Positions 1 to 5,457 of a DNA stretch of 5,457 nt are shown here, piece after piece (the first letter of the stretch is position 1; the number at the start of each line of letters is the position of its first letter). Below the pieces are notes generated by a model, which was given only the letters and a program-made list of their open reading frames with translations, did no database searches and was not told the DNA's origin. This stretch comes from Thermoplasmata archaeon (GTDB lineage Archaea; Thermoplasmatota; E2; DHVEG-1). A program made the position numbers and the translations under genes. The DNA lies in NCBI GenBank assembly GCA_030641605.1, contig DAOWHD010000078.1, forward strand, positions 1 through 5,457. Reading direction: 5' to 3'.

Positions 1-259
1 AAGCGTTATCTATGTGTACACCACCAAGAGCAACTGCCTTTGTATTATATTTTCTACATGCTTCCTCTGCAATAGGCTTCAACACAATATAATCATAGTG
101 CTCTTCTAAGCTTATTACATTGGTTTCCTTTCCGGGTTCACAGATGATCACGCCACCAAGATGTGTTTTTTCGCCCCCACCCAAGATATAGATCCTATCA
201 TTGCCCAGTTCCATCTGCTTTAGCCAGACTTTATATTTACCATCACCTAAAGTAATCAT
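1..259 (-). CDS. LpdD-like prenylated-flavin chaperone domain protein (3' end outside window)
   Basis: Only the first 86 residues are present; the frame is open to the window edge. Visible motifs are GDGKYKVWL (5-13), a glycine-rich GGGEKTHLGG (27-36), KPIAEEA (61-67) and GGVHIDNA (79-86). This order, especially a GG-x(4)-H-[LI]-G segment followed by a G-[IV]-H-[IVL]-DN segment, is what I recall for the LpdD/VdcD-type domain, small proteins that accompany UbiD-family decarboxylases and are thought to help with prenyl-FMN. The ATG at 259-257 lies inside the last codons of the decarboxylase gene (17-base overlap, different frame), so translation is probably coupled. An ATG at 243-241 hits a stop after seven codons, and the ATG at 214-212 would cut off the GDGKYKVWL strand that looks part of the domain, so 259 is preferred although it has no clear Shine-Dalgarno. 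The coupling to a UbiD gene supports a cofactor-handling role; that role is inferred. Family assignment is from memory of motifs and would need a profile search. Confidence 0.72.
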   Translation of the reverse strand, partial: MITLGDGKYKVWLKQMELGNDRIYILGGGEKTHLGGVIICEPGKETNVISLEEHYDYIVLKPIAEEACRKYNTKAVALGGVHIDNA

Positions 260-1553
260 CGAGATCAACTTTTTTGTACTTTACAATTTCATATTTGCTT
301 TTATCAATATCAGATGGGATAGTAGCATCTACACCTACTTTCGTAGTTTGGGTCTTCTTACCTGGCTCATGTTTACCAGAAGGATCAAGAGAGCTACCTG
401 GTTGATTGGGTTTTATAACAAGATCTTTATCCCCTTGGAAACGTGTAGCAATAGCCCACTCCACAGCATTTGGGCTATAAATATCAACATCTTCTTCAAC
501 AATTACCACATGTTTCATACTCTTATGCCCTTTGAATGCTGCTTCAATTGCTTTTTTCGGATCATCAGGATTTTTTTTATCAATCTGGACAATACCATGA
601 AGCCATGATCCTCCACCCATGGTAACAAGAACATTTTTACAATCAACTACCTTGCTTACCTCATCATAAATTGTGGGCTCTTTTGGCATACCCATAAGAG
701 TTTTATGTTCCAATCTGCCGGGAATCAATGCCTGATACATTGCATCCTTTCTATGAGTTATACAATCAACAACAAAAACGGGTTCCTGTCTTTCAAAATC
801 TCGTGTTTCAGTAAGATCAACAAAAGGGCCTTCCCGATCAAGATCTCTTGTAAGCCTACCTTCAATGACAAACTCAGAATAAGCAGGGACCTCAAGGTCT
901 TTTGTTATACATTTGACCAAGGGAGCTTCATCAAGTGCATTTGCAATGCTAAATTCATCAATACCTGGAGGCGGACCAAGAGACGCTGCGACCATAACCG
1001 CAACAGAATTACCAATACAAACTGCCATCTCAAGGTCCCCATCAATCTTATCGTAAGTAGTACGAGTTTGCCTCTTTTTGATAAGACGCGCTGTAAATTT
1101 GTTCTTATCGATTTCCATAAGTCGGTGATATGAAACATTTCTACCAGTCTCAGGGTCCTTTATCGTCGAAACTGTGGCAGAACCGTACCTCCCGCCATCA
1201 TCTTTTAAATGATAAAGAAGAGGGATTTTGCCGAGATCAGGATCTTTTATAATGACGTCCTGACAAGGAGCCTTGTCTACCATTTCAGGTTTCTTCGGAT
1301 TTCGTAAAGCATCAACCAGCTTAAACAGAAGTTTTTCTTTTGTTGTACCTAGACCTTCAGCAATAATGTCACGATTAGAAGTGATACCGCCAAAAACAGA
1401 GAAATCAAACCCCTTCACATTATCAAAGATAACCGGTTTTTCATCAAGAGAATATATGATATTTGCGATTTCATATTTGTGAGATACTTCTTTTTTTATA
1501 CGTTTTAGCTTTCCTTCTTTTTCAAGTTTATCAAGAAAGTCACGAAGCCTCAT
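243..1553 (-). CDS. UbiD-family prenyl-FMN decarboxylase, probably anhydromevalonate phosphate decarboxylase
   Basis: A 436-residue full-length UbiD-family protein. It starts with the usual MRLRDFLDKLEKEG helix. It carries NVSYHR (139-144), LGPPPGIDEFSIANAL (192-207), VPAYSEFVIEG (222-232), the REGPFVD active-site segment (240-246), GRLEHKTLMG (279-288), the VIVEEDVDIYSPNAVEWAIATR segment (350-371) and a C-terminal SSLDPS...KVGVDAT tail (387-411). By analogy with fungal Fdc1, R144, E241 and D246 would form the catalytic R/E/E(D) set, and N139 and E200 would bind the metal that holds prenyl-FMN; position 162, where His is expected, is Gln. UbiD enzymes decarboxylate alpha,beta-unsaturated or aromatic acids. 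Its overlap with mevalonate kinase points to trans-anhydromevalonate 5-phosphate, giving isopentenyl phosphate in the archaeal modified mevalonate pathway; this substrate is inferred from context. The ATG at 1553-1551 shares ATGA with the kinase stop and has a good Shine-Dalgarno. A menaquinone or ubiquinone role is less likely here. Cytosolic, with no membrane segments. Confidence 0.9.
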   Translation of the reverse strand: MRLRDFLDKLEKEGKLKRIKKEVSHKYEIANIIYSLDEKPVIFDNVKGFDFSVFGGITSNRDIIAEGLGTTKEKLLFKLVDALRNPKKPEMVDKAPCQDVIIKDPDLGKIPLLYHLKDDGGRYGSATVSTIKDPETGRNVSYHRLMEIDKNKFTARLIKKRQTRTTYDKIDGDLEMAVCIGNSVAVMVAASLGPPPGIDEFSIANALDEAPLVKCITKDLEVPAYSEFVIEGRLTRDLDREGPFVDLTETRDFERQEPVFVVDCITHRKDAMYQALIPGRLEHKTLMGMPKEPTIYDEVSKVVDCKNVLVTMGGGSWLHGIVQIDKKNPDDPKKAIEAAFKGHKSMKHVVIVEEDVDIYSPNAVEWAIATRFQGDKDLVIKPNQPGSSLDPSGKHEPGKKTQTTKVGVDATIPSDIDKSKYEIVKYKKVDLDDYFR

Positions 1554-2503
1554 TGACTATCTCCACTCCTAGATACACCTATAACAGTTTTTAATGCCTG
1601 AAATCCTTCTTTCTCAATCGCATTTGCAACTTCTTCTTGTAACTCTTTACCAGGAGTCAGTGCAATCATGTTGCCCCCTAGACCGCCTCCAGTAAGCTTT
1701 GCTCCAAAAGCACCGTAGTTACGTGCAACACTAACAAGAAAATCAAGTTCTTTTGACGATACTTCTATCTGCTGCAAAAGTTTATGATTCTCATTCATTA
1801 GTTTACCAACCTCTCTATAATCTCCTTCTTGCAATGCTCTTTTTGCCAAATAAGCAATATTTTCAGCTCGATTAAATATCTTTTTATATTTATCAGAATT
1901 TTTCTCTTTTCTCTCCCTAACTCCTGCCACTGCAGCAGTGGTATCAGCTATCTTTCCAGTATTGCCCATCACAATCTCTACAGGATTGGGCAAAGAAATT
2001 TTTTCTATAATATTGGTTTCAGCCTTCTCAAACCATATGAGCCCGCCAAATGTAGATGCAGTGTTATCCACACCAGATGGCGTACCATGATACCCTTTTT
2101 CCCCCTCATATGCAATATCGTTGATTTCATCATCTGACAAATCAAGAGCATAATAATCAGAAAGGGCTCTTGCCATAGCCACACAGGATGCAGCACTAGC
2201 GCCTATTCCACTTGCAGCATAAAGATTACCGCCTAGTTCAACCTCAACACCCTCTCCTGAAAAATCAATATTCATCCTCTTAATGATGTTATTAATTGAA
2301 GTTTTCTGTTGTTCCAGTTTATCTTCCTTATATCCTGGTGTAGCGTCTCTATTGTCATTAAGTTTCAATTCTGGAACCTCAAATGATGATGCCTTAGCAA
2401 CTGTATATTTTCCAATAGCAGAGACAATAGCGGGAATCCCATACACCACAAAGTGTTCGTTAAACAAAATTGCTTTACCAAAACCTATACCTTCGCCTTT
2501 CAT
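1550..2503 (-). CDS. mvk: Mevalonate kinase (GHMP kinase family)
   Basis: Phosphorylates mevalonate to mevalonate 5-phosphate, the entry step to isoprenoid precursors and hence to archaeal membrane lipids. From the ATG at 2503 the protein has 317 residues, normal for archaeal mevalonate kinase. Numbered from the upstream GTG at 2512 (320 residues), the GHMP motifs are KAILFNEHFVVYG (13-25), the ATP loop SGIGASAASCVAMA (101-114), the catalytic-Asp segment HGTPSGVDNTAS (142-153) and motif 3 KLTGGGLGGN (272-281). K13, E138 and D149 correspond to K13, E193 and D204 of animal mevalonate kinase; the E-to-D spacing of 11 is the same. Oddities: the usual Gly of ILFGEH is Asn, and the usual GLGSSAA is GIGASAA. 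I chose ATG 2503 over GTG 2512 because it is ATG and keeps the conserved N-terminus; neither has a strong Shine-Dalgarno. The stop overlaps the decarboxylase start by four bases. Another sugar or phosphomevalonate kinase is possible but less likely given PSGVDN and the neighbour. Confidence 0.88.
   Translation of the reverse strand: MKGEGIGFGKAILFNEHFVVYGIPAIVSAIGKYTVAKASSFEVPELKLNDNRDATPGYKEDKLEQQKTSINNIIKRMNIDFSGEGVEVELGGNLYAASGIGASAASCVAMARALSDYYALDLSDDEINDIAYEGEKGYHGTPSGVDNTASTFGGLIWFEKAETNIIEKISLPNPVEIVMGNTGKIADTTAAVAGVRERKEKNSDKYKKIFNRAENIAYLAKRALQEGDYREVGKLMNENHKLLQQIEVSSKELDFLVSVARNYGAFGAKLTGGGLGGNMIALTPGKELQEEVANAIEKEGFQALKTVIGVSRSGDSQ
1561..1570 (-). promoter_or_regulatory. Shine-Dalgarno for the UbiD-family gene
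   Basis: The minus strand reads AGGAGTGGAG here. The nearer GGAG ends seven bases before the ATG at 1553. It lies inside the last codons of the mevalonate kinase gene. With the ATGA stop/start overlap it indicates coupled translation of kinase and decarboxylase, and it decides the decarboxylase start. Confidence 0.7.
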
Positions 2504-2538
2504 ATGTACCACATACGCAATCTTGAAATATCCTTTTC

Positions 2539-2546
2539 ATATATTC
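2539..2546 (-). promoter_or_regulatory. Possible TATA box for the mevalonate kinase operon
   Basis: The minus strand reads AATATATG after an A-rich run. It is centred about 40 bases before the ATG at 2503 and about 31 before the alternative GTG at 2512, within the 131-base gap that separates the operon from the flippase-like gene. The gap is strongly A/T-rich, so other placements are possible. Confidence 0.28.
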
Positions 2547-2643
2547 ATTTTTTATTATGTAATATTGAAAACAGTATTTCTTTTTTATGATTATGGTAAA
2601 GAAATTGGAGTGACAAGCACTTGCAAATCACATATATCTTGAA

Positions 2644-3609
2644 CTAACCATACGCTGCTGTCTTTTTTGTCTCAGTTAACAAAAGAAGGAAGCCTATAAA
2701 CCCTGTGAAAATATCGGTAATAAGAAATCCTAGGAGAGAAACTACAAATATCTTTGCCTCAGGAACCATAAACAGCGTCGAGAACAAAACAACAGCCGTC
2801 AACTCACGAGTGCCCAATCCCGCAAAAGTTATGGGGATAAAACCAACGGCGTTGGCAACTGGAAACAGCAACAGAAAATACAAGTATGGTATGTCAAGTC
2901 CTAGCGATAGAGCAATTATATATTCTTGAGAAAAGATAGTAATCCAAGTGAAAATTCCTAGAAGTACTGGAAGTATCAATTTATTTATTTTAGGGAAATC
3001 GCTATAGAACGTATCTGCAAATTTGTAAAAATCGTTTTTTAACTTCTTTGGAATGAAATATTTAATAAGAATACGAAATAGTTTTTCTCCCCTCTCTTTC
3101 TTGACAAAATATACAAGTATCGTCATCAGGATTACAACCCATATGATGATTATGCCAAAAAGCTGAGGGAAGGTTCCTATTACGAGTAAAGCCCCTATGA
3201 ACATCATCGCATACAATGAAAGTGTATGAACAATAGTTTCGATAAATGAGTTTACAAACAATTTCCCATAAGGTTCTCCTGTTTTTTCCTTCATATAAGG
3301 GACTCTCATGAGCTGCCCCACATATCCCGGCGTAATACTCCCATAGAAATATCCTATCAAAAATATTTTGAGAGATTGAAAGAAGGTGAGTTCAATTTTG
3401 TGTTCTTTTTGTATGAGTCGCCACGCATAATTTCTTATGATTAATCGCGGAAGTGTAAGCATCAAGGAGATAGCAATAAAAAAAGGGCTAACCAATAGAA
3501 ATGCATCAATTATTTCCTCAAAATTCAAGGCATAGATAGTATAGATGAACAATACAATGCCTATCAATGGCAAGAATTTCTTAGCATGTTTAAATATTTT
3601 CTTCGTCAC
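2644..3609 (-). CDS. Polytopic membrane protein, LPG-synthase-TM/UPF0104 flippase-like family
   Basis: A 321-residue integral membrane protein with about seven to nine hydrophobic segments, roughly at 12-29, 41-57, 78-92, 123-145, 150-169, 211-237, 241-260, 268-283 and 286-311, and a basic N-terminus (MTKKIFKHAKK) suggesting a cytosolic N-end. Two motifs mark the family: SITPGYVGQLMRVPYMKEKTG (91-111) and the PITFAGLGTRE segment (259-269). This is the membrane domain of bacterial MprF lysyl-phosphatidylglycerol synthase and of stand-alone UPF0104 proteins; in MprF that domain flips a lipid, while for archaeal stand-alone members the substrate is unknown. No synthase domain follows, as is normal for the stand-alone form. 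The start is GTG: an in-frame TAA sits two codons upstream and the next in-frame Met is near residue 50, beyond the first membrane segment. There is no Shine-Dalgarno; a TATA-like box lies about 29 bases upstream. A role in moving a lipid or polyprenyl carrier is inference. Confidence 0.87.
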   Translation of the reverse strand: MTKKIFKHAKKFLPLIGIVLFIYTIYALNFEEIIDAFLLVSPFFIAISLMLTLPRLIIRNYAWRLIQKEHKIELTFFQSLKIFLIGYFYGSITPGYVGQLMRVPYMKEKTGEPYGKLFVNSFIETIVHTLSLYAMMFIGALLVIGTFPQLFGIIIIWVVILMTILVYFVKKERGEKLFRILIKYFIPKKLKNDFYKFADTFYSDFPKINKLILPVLLGIFTWITIFSQEYIIALSLGLDIPYLYFLLLFPVANAVGFIPITFAGLGTRELTAVVLFSTLFMVPEAKIFVVSLLGFLITDIFTGFIGFLLLLTETKKTAAYG

Positions 3610-3633
3610 TGATTAGACGGATAATGGAAATTG

Positions 3634-3642
3634 CTTTTTATG
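3634..3642 (-). promoter_or_regulatory. Possible TATA box for the flippase-like gene
   Basis: The minus strand reads CATAAAAAG, centred about 29 bases before the GTG start at 3609, with A-rich sequence just upstream that could serve as BRE. With no Shine-Dalgarno before the GTG, this spacing suits an almost leaderless transcript. The gene could equally be reached by read-through from the phosphohydrolase 76 bases upstream. Confidence 0.3.
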
Positions 3643-3660
3643 ACTTGTTTTTTATCAAGT
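3643..3660. repeat. Short inverted repeat in the phosphohydrolase/flippase gap
   Basis: A perfect 5-base inverted repeat, ACTTG and CAAGT, separated by eight bases (TTTTTTAT on the plus strand). It lies immediately upstream of the TATA-like box of the flippase-like gene, so an operator is possible. The stem is too weak for a convincing hairpin terminator, and the run following it on the transcribed strand is A-rich rather than T-rich. Confidence 0.25.
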
Positions 3661-3685
3661 TGCAAAATCTGCCAAAAATGGTTTT

Positions 3686-5296
3686 TTAGATTTTGAATTT
3701 TAATTTTTTTATCTTATCCAGTTCCGCTTCAGTCAAATGCCCATTCTTTTTTTCGTAGCTATCAATCTTCTTTATCTTTGGTTTTTTTATGAAAGCATCT
3801 TCAATGATTTTTCCATCGATATTGTTTGGTATGGGAACGTCCATTGCCGAAAGTATAGTAGGTACTATGTCAACAACAGACGCATCTATTCTCCTATTTG
3901 ATTTTACATTTTTTCCATACATGAACAAGATGCCATTTGGGCGGTGATCACCCATCCAGTCGTAAAAACCAGGTGTTGAAAGTATGGACATGGGTTCACC
4001 TTTTGATTGGAAGGCATATTGCACTCCCTCCGGGGGTTGGAGAAGTTCCTGTGCACTATACTCCTCTTCGAGATCAAATATAATATCGAGAGGATCATTC
4101 ACTGCATTTTTTCCATAAATTTCCTCCCATCTGTATATATTTTTAACAATGGTTTTCCCTGTCTCTGGATCTTTAACATTTTTTAAAAATCCAATAAGTT
4201 CCTCACGTATTTTCTCATACTCTTTTTTGTCGACTATTCCTTGCTTATACTTCTCCTTAAGATTGATACGTATTCCTCGCGAACATACTGAATGATAGAA
4301 TGCCTTAGTATGAGAGAAATCAATATTGCTACTAGAGCCTCCTGAAAGTATAAATTTTCGGCCGATAGGGGAACGCACAAGTTTTTTAAGTGGCACCAGG
4401 TGAAAAATAAGTCTACTCATCTTGTCAAACATCATTGCCATAAAGGTACCAAGACTATGCCTTGGATCTGATACAGCCTTCAAATAACCAGCATTATATA
4501 GCGCATTGTTCACATAGAAATATTTTTGTGGTTTTCCAAAACCATGATCTGAAACAATGATAAAAATTGCATCTGGATATTGCTCTATCATTTTACCAAT
4601 ATAATCATCTGCCTTTTTATAACAGGACAAAATAAGATCTTTTCTTCCCCATAACAGATGCTGCGCATCGTCTGTACCGCGAAACACCACCATGGTAAAA
4701 TCCCATTCATGATCCTTCATCAAATTCATCGTCACCTTTGCATGTGAGGTGGTAGTGTTATTGATCTGTTTTGCAAACTTTTCTGGAGCGTAACGAGCAG
4801 TAAGATTTTTTGGAATGTCGTCCACAGCTACTTGCTCAAGTTCATATTCTCCAAGTTTTCCCTTTATAAGATCTTTCTTAACATTTTTAGGATAGGTAAA
4901 TTCTGATTCTGGTGAAGGTGTCAATAAACCTGTGATCATTACTCCTTTTATCTTTTCAGGAGGATATGTACCTGGAACATTGACAACTATGCTTTTGTTT
5001 CCTGTGGCAGTAAGAATACTCCAAATTGCCTGTACTTTTCGGTATCGAGAATTAACAATTTTTTTTGAAAATGTGTCTGTGCGGAAGAAATCATATATCC
5101 CATGTTTTCCCGGATGACATCCAGTAACGATAGAAACCCATGCAGGGGCACTGTAATAGGGCGTGGTTGACCGCAGATTTCCATAGACTCCCTGCTCTCG
5201 TATCTTTGCAAACGTCGGTAGCTTGCCCTCATCCATCCACGATTCCATCAGATCTAGTGTTGCACCATCAACACCAACAACTACTATCTTTGACAT
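3686..5296 (-). CDS. Alkaline-phosphatase-superfamily phosphohydrolase/phosphodiesterase (COG3379-like)
   Basis: A 536-residue enzyme of the type I phosphodiesterase/nucleotide pyrophosphatase branch. The complete two-zinc site is visible: D10 in VGVDGAT, the candidate nucleophile S49 in YYSAPAWVSIVTG (aligned with the Thr of the NPP motif TFPN), D209 and H213 in RGTDDAQH, D250-H251 in IVSDHGFG, and H451 in GDHRPNGILF. The PGKHGIYDF segment (62-70) and the closing VVDIVPTIL...VPIPNNIDGKII block (474-498) are typical of the archaeal and bacterial 'predicted AP superfamily phosphohydrolase' group. A charged, Lys-rich tail (about 504-536) follows the fold. No signal peptide or membrane segment is seen, so it should be cytosolic. 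The substrate is unknown; a phosphate mono- or diester of a nucleotide, sugar or lipid is possible. It lacks the C-x-P-x-R sulfatase signature and is not iPGM-like. The ATG at 5296 begins the core beta strand directly, so no other start fits. The family call is strong; the reaction is open. Confidence 0.88.
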   Translation of the reverse strand: MSKIVVVGVDGATLDLMESWMDEGKLPTFAKIREQGVYGNLRSTTPYYSAPAWVSIVTGCHPGKHGIYDFFRTDTFSKKIVNSRYRKVQAIWSILTATGNKSIVVNVPGTYPPEKIKGVMITGLLTPSPESEFTYPKNVKKDLIKGKLGEYELEQVAVDDIPKNLTARYAPEKFAKQINNTTTSHAKVTMNLMKDHEWDFTMVVFRGTDDAQHLLWGRKDLILSCYKKADDYIGKMIEQYPDAIFIIVSDHGFGKPQKYFYVNNALYNAGYLKAVSDPRHSLGTFMAMMFDKMSRLIFHLVPLKKLVRSPIGRKFILSGGSSSNIDFSHTKAFYHSVCSRGIRINLKEKYKQGIVDKKEYEKIREELIGFLKNVKDPETGKTIVKNIYRWEEIYGKNAVNDPLDIIFDLEEEYSAQELLQPPEGVQYAFQSKGEPMSILSTPGFYDWMGDHRPNGILFMYGKNVKSNRRIDASVVDIVPTILSAMDVPIPNNIDGKIIEDAFIKKPKIKKIDSYEKKNGHLTEAELDKIKKLKFKI

Positions 5297-5457
5297 GGTA
5301 TGATTATATTATCGAACTGGTGTGTTTTTAATGTTTCCCATGTATTTTTCCGATTTTAAGTAAAGATAACTTGCAAAAAAGACACTTTCAAAAATAATAG
5401 ATAATTGTTTCTCCTGGATCTTCAGGGTTTACATGGTTTCATAAAGTGACCAACTGG
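5297..5457. other. Upstream intergenic region without a supported gene
   Basis: All frames are broken by stops on both strands. On the minus strand one frame gives NHVNPEDPGETIIYYF followed by a stop (5438-5388), bounded upstream by a TGA at 5441-5439. Another runs from the window edge to a TGA at 5424-5422. Either could be the tail of a gene lying to the right. T-rich stretches on the minus strand at 5394-5390 and 5380-5375 could be an archaeal oligo-T terminator for such a gene. The leftmost part holds the likely phosphohydrolase promoter. Confidence 0.4.
5323..5339 (-). promoter_or_regulatory. Possible BRE/TATA promoter for the phosphohydrolase gene
   Basis: The minus strand reads GGGAAACATTAAAAACA: a purine-rich BRE-like GGGAAAC followed directly by an A/T box. 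The box is centred about 32 bases before the ATG at 5296, which would give a transcript with a very short leader. No Shine-Dalgarno precedes the ATG, which fits. A second A/T stretch (GATAATATAAT) is too close to the ATG to be the TATA box of a transcript containing it. Assigned by eye only. Confidence 0.33.

Noticed and set aside
816..833. Asp (D246) where Fdc1 has its catalytic Glu in the EGPFGE motif, considered as a sign of an inactive enzyme
   Set aside because: As I recall it, E. coli UbiD also has Asp at this position (EGPYGD), so it is a normal family variant.
201..1482. Plus-strand open frames at 201-608, 705-1133 and 1273-1482
   Set aside because: They are antisense to the well-supported UbiD-family gene, have no recognisable motifs, and show the composition expected of a shadow frame.
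2614..2623. CAAGCACTTG near-palindrome upstream of the kinase operon as an operator
   Set aside because: The arms are only four bases each; this is too short to claim by itself. It overlaps the TTGCAAA site reported as a finding.
3671..3690. AAAAACCATTTTT just after the phosphohydrolase stop as a hairpin terminator
   Set aside because: The stem is only A/T pairs around a three-base loop, and no T-run follows on the transcribed strand.
3686..5296. Sulfatase or cofactor-independent phosphoglycerate mutase identity for the AP-superfamily gene
   Set aside because: There is no C/S-x-P-x-R sulfatase motif, and the SAPAW nucleophile segment with RGTDDAQH and GDHRPNG fits the COG3379-like phosphohydrolase group better.
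1..5457. tRNA or rRNA genes, CRISPR arrays, insertion sequences, phage or toxin-antitoxin genes
   Set aside because: I saw no repeat-spacer pattern, no transposase motifs, no terminal inverted repeats and no cloverleaf-like sequence.

Overview
The window is a compact, AT-rich stretch in which all five genes lie on the minus strand, so transcription runs from the right end of the window to the left. It looks archaeal. A mevalonate kinase is translationally coupled to a UbiD-family decarboxylase, the pairing expected for the archaeal modified mevalonate pathway, in which mevalonate 5-phosphate is dehydrated and then decarboxylated by a prenyl-FMN enzyme. Several starts (GTG or ATG) lack a Shine-Dalgarno and have TATA-like boxes at roughly the distance expected for short-leader or leaderless archaeal mRNAs. 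The lineage cannot be fixed from the sequence; an uncultured archaeal group is a reasonable guess.

Layout in transcription order (right to left). Positions 5457-5297 hold no convincing gene, only a likely promoter and possibly the remnant 3' end of something further upstream. Positions 5296-3686 encode a 536-residue alkaline-phosphatase-superfamily phosphohydrolase with a complete two-metal site. After a 76-base gap, 3609-2644 encode a 321-residue polytopic membrane protein of the LPG-synthase-TM/UPF0104 flippase-like family. After a 131-base gap with promoter-like sequence comes a tightly overlapping three-gene operon: mevalonate kinase (2503-1550), UbiD-family decarboxylase, probably anhydromevalonate phosphate decarboxylase (1553-243), and the start of an LpdD-like prenyl-FMN chaperone-domain protein (259 to the window edge).

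How they may work together. The kinase supplies mevalonate 5-phosphate. A phosphomevalonate dehydratase, not in this window, would make trans-anhydromevalonate 5-phosphate. The UbiD enzyme would decarboxylate that to isopentenyl phosphate. The LpdD-like protein, whose start lies inside the decarboxylase gene, is a good candidate for a factor that loads or matures the prenyl-FMN cofactor. The phosphohydrolase and the membrane protein could act on lipid or envelope intermediates, but this rests on neighbourhood only. The points most worth a second look are the LpdD-like/UbiD/mevalonate-kinase coupling and two motif departures: a Gln where the decarboxylase family has a metal-binding His, and an altered ATP-binding signature in the kinase.
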